DNA of 27,122 nucleotides from an uncultured Prevotella sp. (GCA_937916405.1 CALFUF010000103.1:1-27122); one strand, 5' to 3'. Counted from the stretch's first letter, positions 16,701-24,020 are shown. Translations and numbers: made by a program. Notes: a model not told the origin generated them from the letters alone.

Positions 16701-16773
16701 CTGCCTTATCGGACGGTGAACAAGCTGATATCAAAATGACTACCGCAAGATTAAGCGCGAGCCTTAGCCACAT
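13705..16773 (-). CDS. Fused double sensor histidine kinase with periplasmic TPR-like lipoprotein domain
   Basis: A 1022-residue membrane sensor. Residues 1-18 are a lipoprotein signal (LISAC, Cys 18); 19-360 is a TPR-like helical domain; 366-387 a membrane helix; then a coiled coil and a kinase core with His444 (IIHEIK), N-box N537/N542, G1 DTGKG at 570-574 and G2 GGHGFGL at 590-596. At 639 a second signal-like helix begins (MRLLIIGCCLL), then about 130 probably periplasmic residues, another helix at about 791-812, a second possible His motif (LKHET, His863) and a last domain lacking a clear N-box and G-boxes. Similar fused Bacteroidota proteins carry DUF5112/DUF5113 domains, by recollection. 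The start overlaps the end of eda by 23 nt and the end overlaps the regulator by 14 nt. Residues 451-459 are TID three times, encoded by a 9-bp DNA repeat. Confidence 0.82.
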   Translation of the reverse strand: MWLRLALNLAVVILISACSPSDKAAVDKLNSLSYACHYRNIDSTAYYAQQAYDLSSRYAAGKAEALNHLAFVSMVRMDYARAEQQLKEAILLTDNQIELFVAEVQQMRLCQRRSRNREFYEHRESAIECRDRINEERGALSERQLLRLIYAESEFAIVNSTYYYYVGLERQSIDALQEINLDEIRRDTAQYLNYLYNVGAGGIITEGTDDDIYREEIECLDRCLSISQRHYYPYFEANAKEALADHLGDIDIAQEALEGFLQYGDVYQIAGANRTLASCYHAMGDDQQALENLHRALSDKRINQAPDLVASIREQMSVAYSAINDKQNSDLNRNIYIDLQEQTRQDRELEARAAMFDKASTQLNWMMTSVVAAIVLLIFLLWLFNRMNKREKKISDYDDLLEEKEEEIAEARLRVEKNERRHLEQRAKVSMVVGITPLIDRIIHEIKYIGTIDTIDTIDYIRELTDQINAQNDVLTHWIQLRQGELSLHIESFPLQPLFDIIGRSKTGFQMKGVELEVESTEAVVKADRMLTLFMLNTLADNGRKFTERGGNVRISAEETADYVELSVKDTGKGMPEDELAQVFNHQMKGGHGFGLMNCKGIIEKYRKISQIFQVCQLSAESEEGRGSRFFFRLPKGVMRLLIIGCCLLSSGDLFAGGYIDKAHIFADSAYFSNVNGTYARTLEFSDSCRYYLNAHYLSQQPKGDLLMQRLGNASLMAPEIQWLHDSVNTNYQIILDIRNESAVAALALHEWELYAYNNKVYTQLFKELSADNTLADYCRMMQQSQSNKRIAIILLIIILLLIVPAYYMLYYRHRLYNRFHKERMQQTNLEMAEDELRRAELENSNLHVSNAVLDNCLSTLKHETMYYPSRIRQLADKGDTQSMLEVASYYRELYGLLSEQAIRQIEQVKLHLKRGEFYGQEVLGDEHMLRYLFELLKGEVTVEVKDQQYLLYTIRRPDLQMTEEEAASLFTPQMNTIPYLLCRQIVRDHGEATNRRGCGIWAEVAEGATLIKVTLPRYGKL
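15391..15426. repeat. 9-bp in-frame minisatellite in the kinase gene
   Basis: Plus-strand units GATATAGTC, GATAGTGTC, GATAGTGTC and TATAGTGCC lie head to tail. On the coding (minus) strand they give the TIDTIDTID stretch seven residues after the proposed phospho-acceptor His444. Gain or loss of a unit would keep the frame. Confidence 0.8.
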
Positions 16774-17419
16774 AACCGAGTGCCTCCTTGCACTTGTCGG
16801 TTACATACTGCCAGTCGCCTGCCTTTACCTTGTCTGAGGGAAAGAGCTTAGAGCCCATGCCGACACAATAAACGCCTGCCTTGAACCACTTCTGCAAATT
16901 CTCCTCCTCAGGTGCCACGCCACCTGTTACCATGATCTTAGACCATGGCATAGGAGCCTTCAGACCCTTCACCATGTTAGGACCAACAACGTCGCCAGGG
17001 AACACCTTCGTCAGGTCGCATCCTAACTCCTGAGCCTTACCAATCTCACTGACAGTCATACAACCTGGGCAATAAGGAACAAGACGGCGATTGCAGACTG
17101 GCGCAATGTCAGGATTGAACAATGGTCCTACTACGAAGCAGGCACCCAACTGTATGTACAGAGCTGCCGTTGGAGCGTCTACTACAGAACCGATACCAAG
17201 TGCCAGCTCAGGACACTCTTTATCTGCCCATTTTACCAACTCACCGAATACTTCCTGTGCGAAGTCACCACGGTTAGTAAACTCAAAGGCGCGAACACCA
17301 CCCTCGTAGCATGCCTTTACGACATTCTTGCAAATCTCAAGGTCTTTGTTGTAGAATACGGGGACCATACCCGTGTCACCTATCTTCTTTAAGACGGCTA
17401 TCTTATCAAATTTTGCCAT
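16751..17419 (-). CDS. eda: 2-dehydro-3-deoxy-phosphogluconate (KDPG) aldolase
   Basis: A cytoplasmic class I aldolase of 222 residues that splits KDPG into pyruvate and glyceraldehyde-3-phosphate, the last step of hexuronate breakdown and the Entner-Doudoroff path. Visible active-site features are Glu46 in FEFTNRG with Arg50, PYCPGCMT around 116-122, and Lys138 in LTKVFPGD, the expected Schiff-base lysine. MVTGGVAPEEEN near 163-174 fits the phosphate-binding loop. It is slightly longer than the E. coli enzyme. It follows kdgK by 33 bp on the same strand, and its last 23 nt overlap the start of the sensor kinase gene. Confidence 0.94.
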   Translation of the reverse strand: MAKFDKIAVLKKIGDTGMVPVFYNKDLEICKNVVKACYEGGVRAFEFTNRGDFAQEVFGELVKWADKECPELALGIGSVVDAPTAALYIQLGACFVVGPLFNPDIAPVCNRRLVPYCPGCMTVSEIGKAQELGCDLTKVFPGDVVGPNMVKGLKAPMPWSKIMVTGGVAPEEENLQKWFKAGVYCVGMGSKLFPSDKVKAGDWQYVTDKCKEALGYVAKARA

Positions 17420-17452
17420 AATTCTTTTCTCGAAATTTCGACATTACGATTA

Positions 17453-18475
17453 TTATCTCTGAACACGACCATTAGCATTTCCACCTGCAAGGCTCTCCAC
17501 CTCATCAACAGATACCAAGTTGAAGTCACCATTGATAGTGTGCTTCAAAGCAGAAGCAGCAACAGCAAACTCCAATGCCTCACCCTGTGTCGGCTTGGTC
17601 AGCAAACCATGAATCAGACCACCAGAGAAAGAGTCGCCACCACCTACACGGTCGATGATAGGATTTATCTCATAACGCTTAGACTGATAGAACTCCTTGC
17701 CATCATAAATCAGAGCCTTCCAGCCATTGAAAGTAGCAGAGAATGACTCACGCAGAGTTGATACCACATACTTGAAACCAAACTCCTCACGCATCTGCTT
17801 GAAGATTCCCTCGTAACCAGCAGCATCTGTCTGACCACCTTCTACGTCAGCATCAGGCTTGAAGCCCAGGCAAAGCTCTGCATCCTCCTCGTTACCAATG
17901 CAAACGTCTACATATTTCATCAATGGACGCATGATAGAGATAGCCTTCTCAGAGGTCCACAACTTCTTACGGAAGTTCAGGTCTACAGAAACAGTCACGC
18001 CATGACGCTTGGCTGCCTCGCAAGCCAACTTTGTCAACTCAGCGGCCTTATCGGAAATAGCGGGAGTAATACCTGACCAATGGAACCATGCGGCACCTTC
18101 CATGATCTTATCGAAATCAAAATCAGAAGGATCAGCCTCAGCGATGGCAGAGTGAGCACGGTCGTAGATCACCTTTGAAGGACGCATAGAAGCACCAGTC
18201 TCTGCATAGTAAAGACCAACACGGTCGCCACCACGAGCGATAAACTCTGTATTAACGCCATAACGACGCATAGCGTTCACAGCAATCTGACCAATCTCAT
18301 GCTTAGGCAATTTAGTAACAAAATAAGCCTCATGACCGTAGTTAGCTACGGATATGGCAACATTAGCCTCACCGCCACCAGGAATAATACGGAATGATTC
18401 ACTCTGAATGAAACGGTCGTTGCCGTTTGGAGAAAGGCGGAGCATAATCTCGCCTAAGGTTACAATTTTAGCCAT
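17453..18475 (-). CDS. kdgK: 2-keto-3-deoxygluconate kinase (PfkB family)
   Basis: A 340-residue cytoplasmic sugar kinase. The N-terminal LGEIMLRLSP, the substrate loop PGGGEANVA at 32-40, VDLNFRKKLW near 164-173, and the PfkB signature DRVGGGDSFSGG at 275-286 with the catalytic Asp281 are all present. The enzyme phosphorylates 2-keto-3-deoxygluconate to KDPG; the assignment to this substrate, rather than another PfkB sugar, rests on the sequence pattern and on its position next to eda and opposite uxaA. It is the first gene of the leftward operon and has a good promoter at 18517-18548. Confidence 0.9.
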   Translation of the reverse strand: MAKIVTLGEIMLRLSPNGNDRFIQSESFRIIPGGGEANVAISVANYGHEAYFVTKLPKHEIGQIAVNAMRRYGVNTEFIARGGDRVGLYYAETGASMRPSKVIYDRAHSAIAEADPSDFDFDKIMEGAAWFHWSGITPAISDKAAELTKLACEAAKRHGVTVSVDLNFRKKLWTSEKAISIMRPLMKYVDVCIGNEEDAELCLGFKPDADVEGGQTDAAGYEGIFKQMREEFGFKYVVSTLRESFSATFNGWKALIYDGKEFYQSKRYEINPIIDRVGGGDSFSGGLIHGLLTKPTQGEALEFAVAASALKHTINGDFNLVSVDEVESLAGGNANGRVQR

Positions 18476-18516
18476 TTGTTTTAGTATTAAATAAATAATT
18501 ATGTCTTTTCAGTTGG

Positions 18517-18548
18517 CAAAGATAGCATAAAAATGTCCAAATACCAAA
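18517..18548 (-). promoter_or_regulatory. Promoter of the kdgK-eda-kinase operon
   Basis: On the minus strand TTTG (18548-18545), 20 nt, TATCTTTG (18524-18517) followed by C: an exact Bacteroidota-type promoter. The start would be near 18510, giving a leader of about 35 nt. Confidence 0.75.
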
Positions 18549-18581
18549 ATAATCGGCAAAAATATTCCTAAATAATTCCGT

Positions 18582-18589
18582 AAACGTTT
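18582..18589. promoter_or_regulatory. Candidate LacI-type operator between the divergent operons
   Basis: AAACGTTT is a perfect 8-bp palindrome with a central CG, the usual core of LacI-family operators. It lies 10 bp before the -7 element of the LacI-type gene and about 33 bp beyond the -33 element of kdgK. The flanks (GT before, TT after) do not extend the palindrome. Confidence 0.45.
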
Positions 18590-18598
18590 TTTTTTCTT

Positions 18599-18606
18599 TA
18601 TCTTTG
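18599..18606 (+). promoter_or_regulatory. -7 element of the LacI regulator-uxaA operon
   Basis: TATCTTTG followed by C, an exact TAnnTTTGC match. No good TTTG lies 19-21 nt upstream. Transcription would start near 18613, only about 10-15 nt before the proposed start codon, so the leader is very short. Confidence 0.6.
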
Positions 18607-18621
18607 CATTCAAATATACGA

Positions 18622-19698
18622 ATGAACATGGATACTGGTAAAATCAGAATCAAAGATATCGCTGAGCGTGCTGGAGTAAGTGTCGGAACAGTTGACCGAG
18701 TACTACATAAACGTCCCAACGTATCGAAGAGTGCTTTAGAGAAAGTCGAAAAGGCTTTGAAGGAGATGGACTATAAGCCCAACATGTATGCCTCTGCCCT
18801 CGCCTACAACAAATCATACACCTTCTATTGCATCATCCCCAAACACGAGTCAGAAGCTTACTGGGAAGAAGTGGAGGAAGGCGTTATTGATGCCTGTGAA
18901 CGGCGTAGTGACTTCCGGATTAGCCAGAAGGTGATGTATTATAACAGATTCTCAGCTGAGACATTCTCAAAAGTGACCAACGAATGTCTAAAACAGAACC
19001 CCGACGGCGTAATAATCGTGCCATCTAAACTTGATGTCACTCGTAAGTTCACAGACCAACTGCATGAGATGCAGATTCCTTTCCTTCTGCTCGACTCCTA
19101 TATGCCAGACTTAAAACCACTGTCGTTCTTCGGACAAGACTCTTTCTCCAGTGGTTTCTTTGCTGCCCGCATGCTGATGATGATGGCTCCACATGAGACT
19201 GAAATCATGTTGATGAAACAGATGCGTAATGGGAATGTCGCTTCTAAACAACAGGAAAACCGTGAGACAGGATTCCGCCATTACATGCACGATCACTTCC
19301 CCGAGGTGACTATTAATGAGGTAAACCTCTCACTGGATGAGAAGCGTGAGAATTATGATACGATCCTTGACGACTTCTTCAGCAAGCATCCACACACTCA
19401 CCATTGTATTACTTTCAACTCTAAAGCTCACCTTGTGGGTGAATATTTGCTGCGTTCCAATCGTCGCAATATACAGATTATGGGCTATGATATGGTACCA
19501 AAGAACGCTGAGTGTGTACGCCAAGGCAGTATCTCTTTCTTAATAGCACAGCATGGATACATGCAGGGCTACTCCTGTATCGAAACGCTTTTCAATGCTA
19601 TCGTACTGAAGAAAGAAGTGGAACCTGTCAACTATATGCCTATCGAACTACTGACGAAAGAGAATATCGACTTTTACCGTCGTAAAAACATTGGATAA
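18622..19698 (+). CDS. LacI-family transcriptional regulator of the sugar-acid genes
   Basis: About 358 residues. The N-terminus IRIKDIAERAGVSVGTVDRVLHKRPNVS is the LacI helix-turn-helix and hinge region, followed by a periplasmic-binding-protein-like sensor domain (DGVIIVPSKLD, FFGQDSFSSGFFAARM, IQIMGYDMV, SFLIAQHGYMQGY). It probably represses the divergent operons until a pathway intermediate binds; the effector is unknown. ATG at 18622 is chosen (18628 is equally possible), because an upstream TTG at 18604 overlaps the -7 element and would precede the transcription start. The gene is 21 bp upstream of uxaA on the same strand and opposite kdgK, and AAACGTTT at 18582-18589 is a candidate binding site for autoregulation. 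Confidence 0.9.
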   Translation: MNMDTGKIRIKDIAERAGVSVGTVDRVLHKRPNVSKSALEKVEKALKEMDYKPNMYASALAYNKSYTFYCIIPKHESEAYWEEVEEGVIDACERRSDFRISQKVMYYNRFSAETFSKVTNECLKQNPDGVIIVPSKLDVTRKFTDQLHEMQIPFLLLDSYMPDLKPLSFFGQDSFSSGFFAARMLMMMAPHETEIMLMKQMRNGNVASKQQENRETGFRHYMHDHFPEVTINEVNLSLDEKRENYDTILDDFFSKHPHTHHCITFNSKAHLVGEYLLRSNRRNIQIMGYDMVPKNAECVRQGSISFLIAQHGYMQGYSCIETLFNAIVLKKEVEPVNYMPIELLTKENIDFYRRKNIG

Positions 19699-19719
19699 AC
19701 TACTTAAACAAATACAATT

Positions 19720-21216
19720 ATGGAAATGAAGACCTACTTAAAGATTAATCCCGTCGACTCTGTAGTGGTGTGCCTCCAACCCAAAAAGAAGGGTGACATC
19801 ATAGACATCGACGGAAAGCAAATTACTGTGAATCAAGACACGCCCGCTGGTCACAAGGTTTTAATCAAAGATGTAAAAGAGGGCGAGGATATCATCAAAT
19901 ACGGCTACCCTATTGGTCATGCACGTCAGGACATGAAGGCTGGCGATTGGGTAAATGAGAATAATCTCAAGACCAATCTAAGCGGAACGCTTGAATATAC
20001 ATATAACCCTGTAAATCAGCCTCTTACTATCAAAAATGAGAACAGGACCTTTAAGGGATATGTTCGTAAGAATGGTGATGTGGGTGTACGTAATGAGATT
20101 TGGATTGTACCAACTGTCGGCTGTGTTAATGGCATCGCCGAGCGCCTTGCTCAACGCTTACGTCAGGAGACTGGTGAAAAGGATATCGACGCTATCTGGA
20201 CATGGCACCATAATTATGGTTGTTCTCAGCTCTCTGAAGACCATGAGAATACCCGTAAGGTGCTTCGCGACATTTGTCTACACCCCAATGCTGGCGGTGT
20301 TCTCGTATTGAGTTTGGGTTGTGAGAACAATCAACCTGAAGATTTCATGGCTATGCTGGGTGATTATGACAAGTCACGCATCAAGTTACTTGTCACACAA
20401 CGAGTAGAGGGTGATGAGATGGAGACAGGTATGGCGATACTCCGTGAGTTATATGATGTAGCTCGTCAGGACAAGCGGCAGGATGTTCCCGTCTCCAAAC
20501 TGCGTGTAGGTCTTAAGTGTGGTGGTTCTGATGGCTTCAGTGGTATTACCGCTAACCCGCTGGTGGGTGAATTCAGTGATTGGTTGGTAGCACAGGGAGG
20601 TACTAGCGTATTGACAGAGGTTCCTGAGATGTTTGGAGCAGAGACTATTCTGATGAATCGTTGTGAGACGACAGAACTGTTTGACCAGACAGTATCGATG
20701 ATTAATAATTTCAAGAACTATTTCCTCTCCCATGGTGAGCCCGTTGGTGAAAACCCAAGTCCAGGCAACAAAGCCGGTGGAATCTCTACATTGGAAGATA
20801 AAGCATTAGGATGTACGCAGAAATGCGGGAAGGCTCCCGTAAGTGGTGTGATGGAATATGGTGATCGTCTACAGCATGATGGACTTAACCTGCTATCAGC
20901 ACCGGGAAACGACTTGGTCGCTTCAACGGCACTTGCTTCCTGCGGCTGTCATATAGTACTCTTTACCACTGGTCGTGGCACACCTTTCGGAACTTTCGTT
21001 CCTACCATGAAGATTGCCACAAATCCTACACTCGCTAAGAATAAGCCCCACTGGGTAGACTTCTCCGCAGGACAGTTGGTTGAGGGGCGCACCATGCAGG
21101 AACTCGTTCCTGAGTTTATCGACAAGGTACTTGCCGTTGCTAGTGGCGAACATGCTCGAAACGAGGCTAACGGCTATCGTGAGATCTCCATCTTTAAGAA
21201 TGGTGTCACTCTATAA
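19720..21216 (+). CDS. uxaA: Altronate dehydratase
   Basis: A 498-residue cytoplasmic enzyme that removes water from D-altronate to give 2-keto-3-deoxygluconate, the substrate of the kinase encoded across the intergenic region. The N-terminal 90 or so residues form the SAF domain (LKINPVDSVVVCLQP to GHARQDMKAGDWV). The catalytic part has GYVRKNGDVGVRNEIWIVPTVGC, HNYGCSQLSED, LGCENNQPED, GLKCGGSDGFSGITANP and LGCTQKCGK, rich in conserved Cys/His as expected for this iron-dependent family. It is full length and includes both domains, which are separate genes in some bacteria. A related galactarate dehydratase function is possible but less likely with kdgK and eda nearby. It is 21 bp after the LacI-type gene. 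Confidence 0.93.
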   Translation: MEMKTYLKINPVDSVVVCLQPKKKGDIIDIDGKQITVNQDTPAGHKVLIKDVKEGEDIIKYGYPIGHARQDMKAGDWVNENNLKTNLSGTLEYTYNPVNQPLTIKNENRTFKGYVRKNGDVGVRNEIWIVPTVGCVNGIAERLAQRLRQETGEKDIDAIWTWHHNYGCSQLSEDHENTRKVLRDICLHPNAGGVLVLSLGCENNQPEDFMAMLGDYDKSRIKLLVTQRVEGDEMETGMAILRELYDVARQDKRQDVPVSKLRVGLKCGGSDGFSGITANPLVGEFSDWLVAQGGTSVLTEVPEMFGAETILMNRCETTELFDQTVSMINNFKNYFLSHGEPVGENPSPGNKAGGISTLEDKALGCTQKCGKAPVSGVMEYGDRLQHDGLNLLSAPGNDLVASTALASCGCHIVLFTTGRGTPFGTFVPTMKIATNPTLAKNKPHWVDFSAGQLVEGRTMQELVPEFIDKVLAVASGEHARNEANGYREISIFKNGVTL

Positions 21217-21232
21217 TAATGATTTTTGAGAA

Positions 21233-22507
21233 TTGAAGAAAGGACTCATTGCATTATCACCGCTTCTGGTGTTTATAGTACTCTATTTAGTCACGAGCAT
21301 CATCGCTCGTGACTTTTACAAAGTACCTATCACTGTAGCTTTTATGGTGGCAAGCATCTATGCCGTCACAATTTCCGGGGGTATTCCTCTCATAAAGCGT
21401 ATTGACATCTACAGCCGTGGTGCTGGTACATCACAGATGATGCTGATGATCTGGATCTTTATTTTGGCTGGTGCTTTTGCCAATACAGCAAAGACTATGG
21501 GGGCTATTGATGCCACTGTCAATCTCACGCTTAACTTATTACCTGCTAACATGCTTCTTGCTGGACTGTTTATCGCAGCCTGCTTTATCTCCATATCTAT
21601 TGGTACAAGTGTGGGGACTATCGTGGCATTAACACCTATTGCAGCTGGTATTGCCAGTCATACGGGAATGGAGTTGCCTATGATAGTGGCAATAGTAGTA
21701 GGTGGCTCTTTCTTTGGCGACAACCTCTCGTTTATTTCCGATACCACTATCGTAGCGACCTCAACACAGGAATGTCGACTAAGCGATAAGTTCAGAGTCA
21801 ATTCCTATATCGTCATGCCTGTTGCGGTAGTCATGCTGATTGTCTATCTCTTTATGGGCTTCCACACACAATCGGCGCATCAGGTCGGCAAGGTTGAGTA
21901 TATGAAGGTCATCCCCTATCTGGTAGTGCTAGTCTCAGCGATCTTAGGCATGAACGTGATGGCTGTCATAACCCTTGGGCTACTGCTCTCAGGAATCATC
22001 GGACTCTGCTATGGTGCTTTTGACATCTATGGGTGGATGAAGGCGATGGGCGATGGTATCTTGAGTATGGGTGAATTGATTATCATCACCATTATGGCTG
22101 GAGGTCTTTTGGAACTAATCAAACATAATGGGGGTATAGACTTTATTATCCAGCGAATGACTCGCCATGTCAATAGTAAACGAGGGGCTGAGTTATCTAT
22201 TGCCGCTCTTGTATCATTGGTGAATATCTGTACGGCAAACAATACTGTCGCCATCCTAACAGTAGGGGGCATCGCTAAGAAGATTGGCGACCGCTTCGGA
22301 GTAGACAACAGGAAATGCGCATCAATACTTGATACGTTCTCTTGTATGATGCAAGGAATCATCCCTTATGGTGCACAGTTACTGATGGCAGGTGGACTTG
22401 CTGCCCTCAACCCTATCAGTATTGTGCCTTACCTCTATTATCCTTTCCTCTTAGGAATTATGTCATTATTTGCCATCCTTGTACGTTACCCTAAAAAATA
22501 CTCATAA
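21233..22507 (+). CDS. NhaC-family-like transporter
   Basis: A 424-residue inner-membrane protein with about ten to twelve hydrophobic helices. SIGTSVGTIVALTPIA and GGSFFGDNLSFISDTTIVAT are the typical NhaC (Na+/H+ antiporter, IT superfamily) motifs, and the C-terminal NNTVAILTVGGIAKKI with a late PYGAQ agrees. The family exchanges Na+ for H+, and some members carry organic acids such as malate or lactate. Its place directly after uxaA suggests either sodium balance during sugar-acid uptake or direct transport of an acid. The start is probably TTG at 21233, because an in-frame stop lies six bases upstream and no ATG is near. Its TAA overlaps the next start as TAATG. Confidence 0.85.
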   Translation: MKKGLIALSPLLVFIVLYLVTSIIARDFYKVPITVAFMVASIYAVTISGGIPLIKRIDIYSRGAGTSQMMLMIWIFILAGAFANTAKTMGAIDATVNLTLNLLPANMLLAGLFIAACFISISIGTSVGTIVALTPIAAGIASHTGMELPMIVAIVVGGSFFGDNLSFISDTTIVATSTQECRLSDKFRVNSYIVMPVAVVMLIVYLFMGFHTQSAHQVGKVEYMKVIPYLVVLVSAILGMNVMAVITLGLLLSGIIGLCYGAFDIYGWMKAMGDGILSMGELIIITIMAGGLLELIKHNGGIDFIIQRMTRHVNSKRGAELSIAALVSLVNICTANNTVAILTVGGIAKKIGDRFGVDNRKCASILDTFSCMMQGIIPYGAQLLMAGGLAALNPISIVPYLYYPFLLGIMSLFAILVRYPKKYS

Positions 22508-23307
22508 TGGACATTATACAGCGGAACTTCCTCAGACTGCTTAAAAGCGGAGCCTTTGGGATAAGAGAACAGATAGAGCCCATGTCAGCATGGAAATGGA
22601 AAAGGCTATACCACCTCTCCCAGATGCATGATGTCACACCATGGGTCTATGATGGTATTAATGCCTCCAAAGATGATTTCTTTCTGAAGATACCAAAAGA
22701 ACAGATGGCGCTGTGGAAAGAGAGTGCGTTGCAAGCAGATACGGAGATCATAAAGGATGAGGAGCAACGGCTTACCAACCCTCTTCTGAACCACAAACTA
22801 CAGAATCTCACCAAGAAAGAGGGAGATACCCCTACCCTCGAACTTCTTTATAACATCATCCGACTGGCTCGTTTTATCCTCACACAGGGTATCAATATGC
22901 GTCACCTGCTGGAACTTGGCATTTATCTTCGTACTACGAAGGATCAGATTAATTATGAGCAACTCTCCGCATGGATTAAGAAACTGCAGATGACAAAGAT
23001 TACCCGTTTAGAGGCTGCTCTACTCATCCATTTCTTTGACTTCAAGGAGGAAGAGATTCCCTTTACAACAGTAAGAATCAACAAGGATACCATTCGTATT
23101 GCAGACGATATTCTCAACACCAGTAGCGAACAGGTTTCCGATTGGTATTTCACACAAGGAAAGAATGTGTTTGTCAGCACCACTAACTCTGGTGCTATGA
23201 TGTGGCATGTACGCCACTCAGCTAAGTATATGAGTTATTACCCAAGCGAGGCTGTCACCAATTTCTTTGCGAACTTCGCGCATTCCCTGTCACACATCGA
23301 GGAATAA
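22507..23307 (+). CDS. Uncharacterised protein, perhaps a degenerate nucleotidyltransferase-family relative
   Basis: A 266-residue soluble protein without signal or membrane segment. The opening (FLRLLKSGAFG, then WKWKRLYHLSQMHDVTPWVYDGI) and the middle (RHLLELGIYLRTTKDQINYEQLSAWI) recall the flanking helical parts of the NTP_transf_5 family, where the same positions read as 'll..g.....W..l..la..h.v.p' and 'hlld...fl....iD...l'. The catalytic part of that family (a Gly-Asp-Ile-Asp type motif between these parts) is not visible, so it would be inactive as a transferase if related. It overlaps the transporter stop by one base and ends 5 bp from the convergent GH25 gene. Its role in sugar-acid use is unknown. 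Confidence 0.6.
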   Translation: MDIIQRNFLRLLKSGAFGIREQIEPMSAWKWKRLYHLSQMHDVTPWVYDGINASKDDFFLKIPKEQMALWKESALQADTEIIKDEEQRLTNPLLNHKLQNLTKKEGDTPTLELLYNIIRLARFILTQGINMRHLLELGIYLRTTKDQINYEQLSAWIKKLQMTKITRLEAALLIHFFDFKEEEIPFTTVRINKDTIRIADDILNTSSEQVSDWYFTQGKNVFVSTTNSGAMMWHVRHSAKYMSYYPSEAVTNFFANFAHSLSHIEE

Positions 23308-23312
23308 AACTC

Positions 23313-24020
23313 TTAAAAATGTTTGAAGCGTAGCTCGCGTAACTTATGGCGCCCCATCAGCCGGCTCTTGTCGACATAACCGTTGACACCCGTCAACTTC
23401 CCCTTTCCCGTATACTGCCATGCCACAATGTCTCGTTCATCAGCTAAGACAGGTTCCTCATCGGTATACATGGCAATCATCAGTTTATAGTCATCTAACT
23501 TTCCCAACAGATATTTATTGTAGAAATTACGATAGGTATATACTAACGGCTTCTGACGATAGGCTTCCTCCACTAAATCCAAAAACTTCAACAACGAGTC
23601 GCAGAACACGTTAACAGGGAGACCACCCAACGATTCCACATCGATCATCGGTATCAAGTCTTGTTCACCAGGTAAACACTGACGCTTGAAATTCTCTAAC
23701 TGAATAGTCTGATCGACTTTCGGGCGGTAGAAATGATAACTGCCTACCTTCAGCCCATAGCGATGAGCAAGATTGATATTGCGTTCAAACATCTCGTCAA
23801 TTCTGTCGCCACCTTCCGTCGCCTTCAAGTAAACATACGCCATCTTCGTATTGTCACCTACTGTTTCCCAAAACACATTCCCTTGATAGTGGCTCATGTC
23901 AATACCGTGCACATGTGAACAAGTGTCCTCACACTGCACGTCATAGCCGACATACTCCTGAGCTATGGCGTTGAGTGTCCCTACAATAATAAATAATGTA
24001 TATAGAATCGTACGTTTCAT
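23313..24020 (-). CDS. Secreted GH25 muramidase (lysozyme)
   Basis: A 235-residue glycoside hydrolase family 25 enzyme that cuts the N-acetylmuramyl bond of peptidoglycan. It begins with a cleavable signal peptide (about residues 1-20, ending IAQ), so it acts in the periplasm or outside. Family motifs are GIDMSHYQG with Asp41, VYLKATEG, GSYHFYRP at 93-100, IPMIDVES with Asp127 and Glu129 as the catalytic pair, and VAWQYTGKG. No cell-wall binding repeat is attached, so it is a minimal catalytic module. It has its own promoter (24043-24073) and is convergent with the sugar-acid operon, 5 bp apart; no hairpin is visible between the stops. Confidence 0.93.
   Translation of the reverse strand: MKRTILYTLFIIVGTLNAIAQEYVGYDVQCEDTCSHVHGIDMSHYQGNVFWETVGDNTKMAYVYLKATEGGDRIDEMFERNINLAHRYGLKVGSYHFYRPKVDQTIQLENFKRQCLPGEQDLIPMIDVESLGGLPVNVFCDSLLKFLDLVEEAYRQKPLVYTYRNFYNKYLLGKLDDYKLMIAMYTDEEPVLADERDIVAWQYTGKGKLTGVNGYVDKSRLMGRHKLRELRFKHF

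Noticed and set aside
18604..18621. TTG start for the LacI-type regulator
   Set aside because: The codon lies inside the -7 promoter element, upstream of the likely transcription start.
23308..23312. Bidirectional terminator between the convergent operons
   Set aside because: Only five bases separate the stops and no stem is visible around them.
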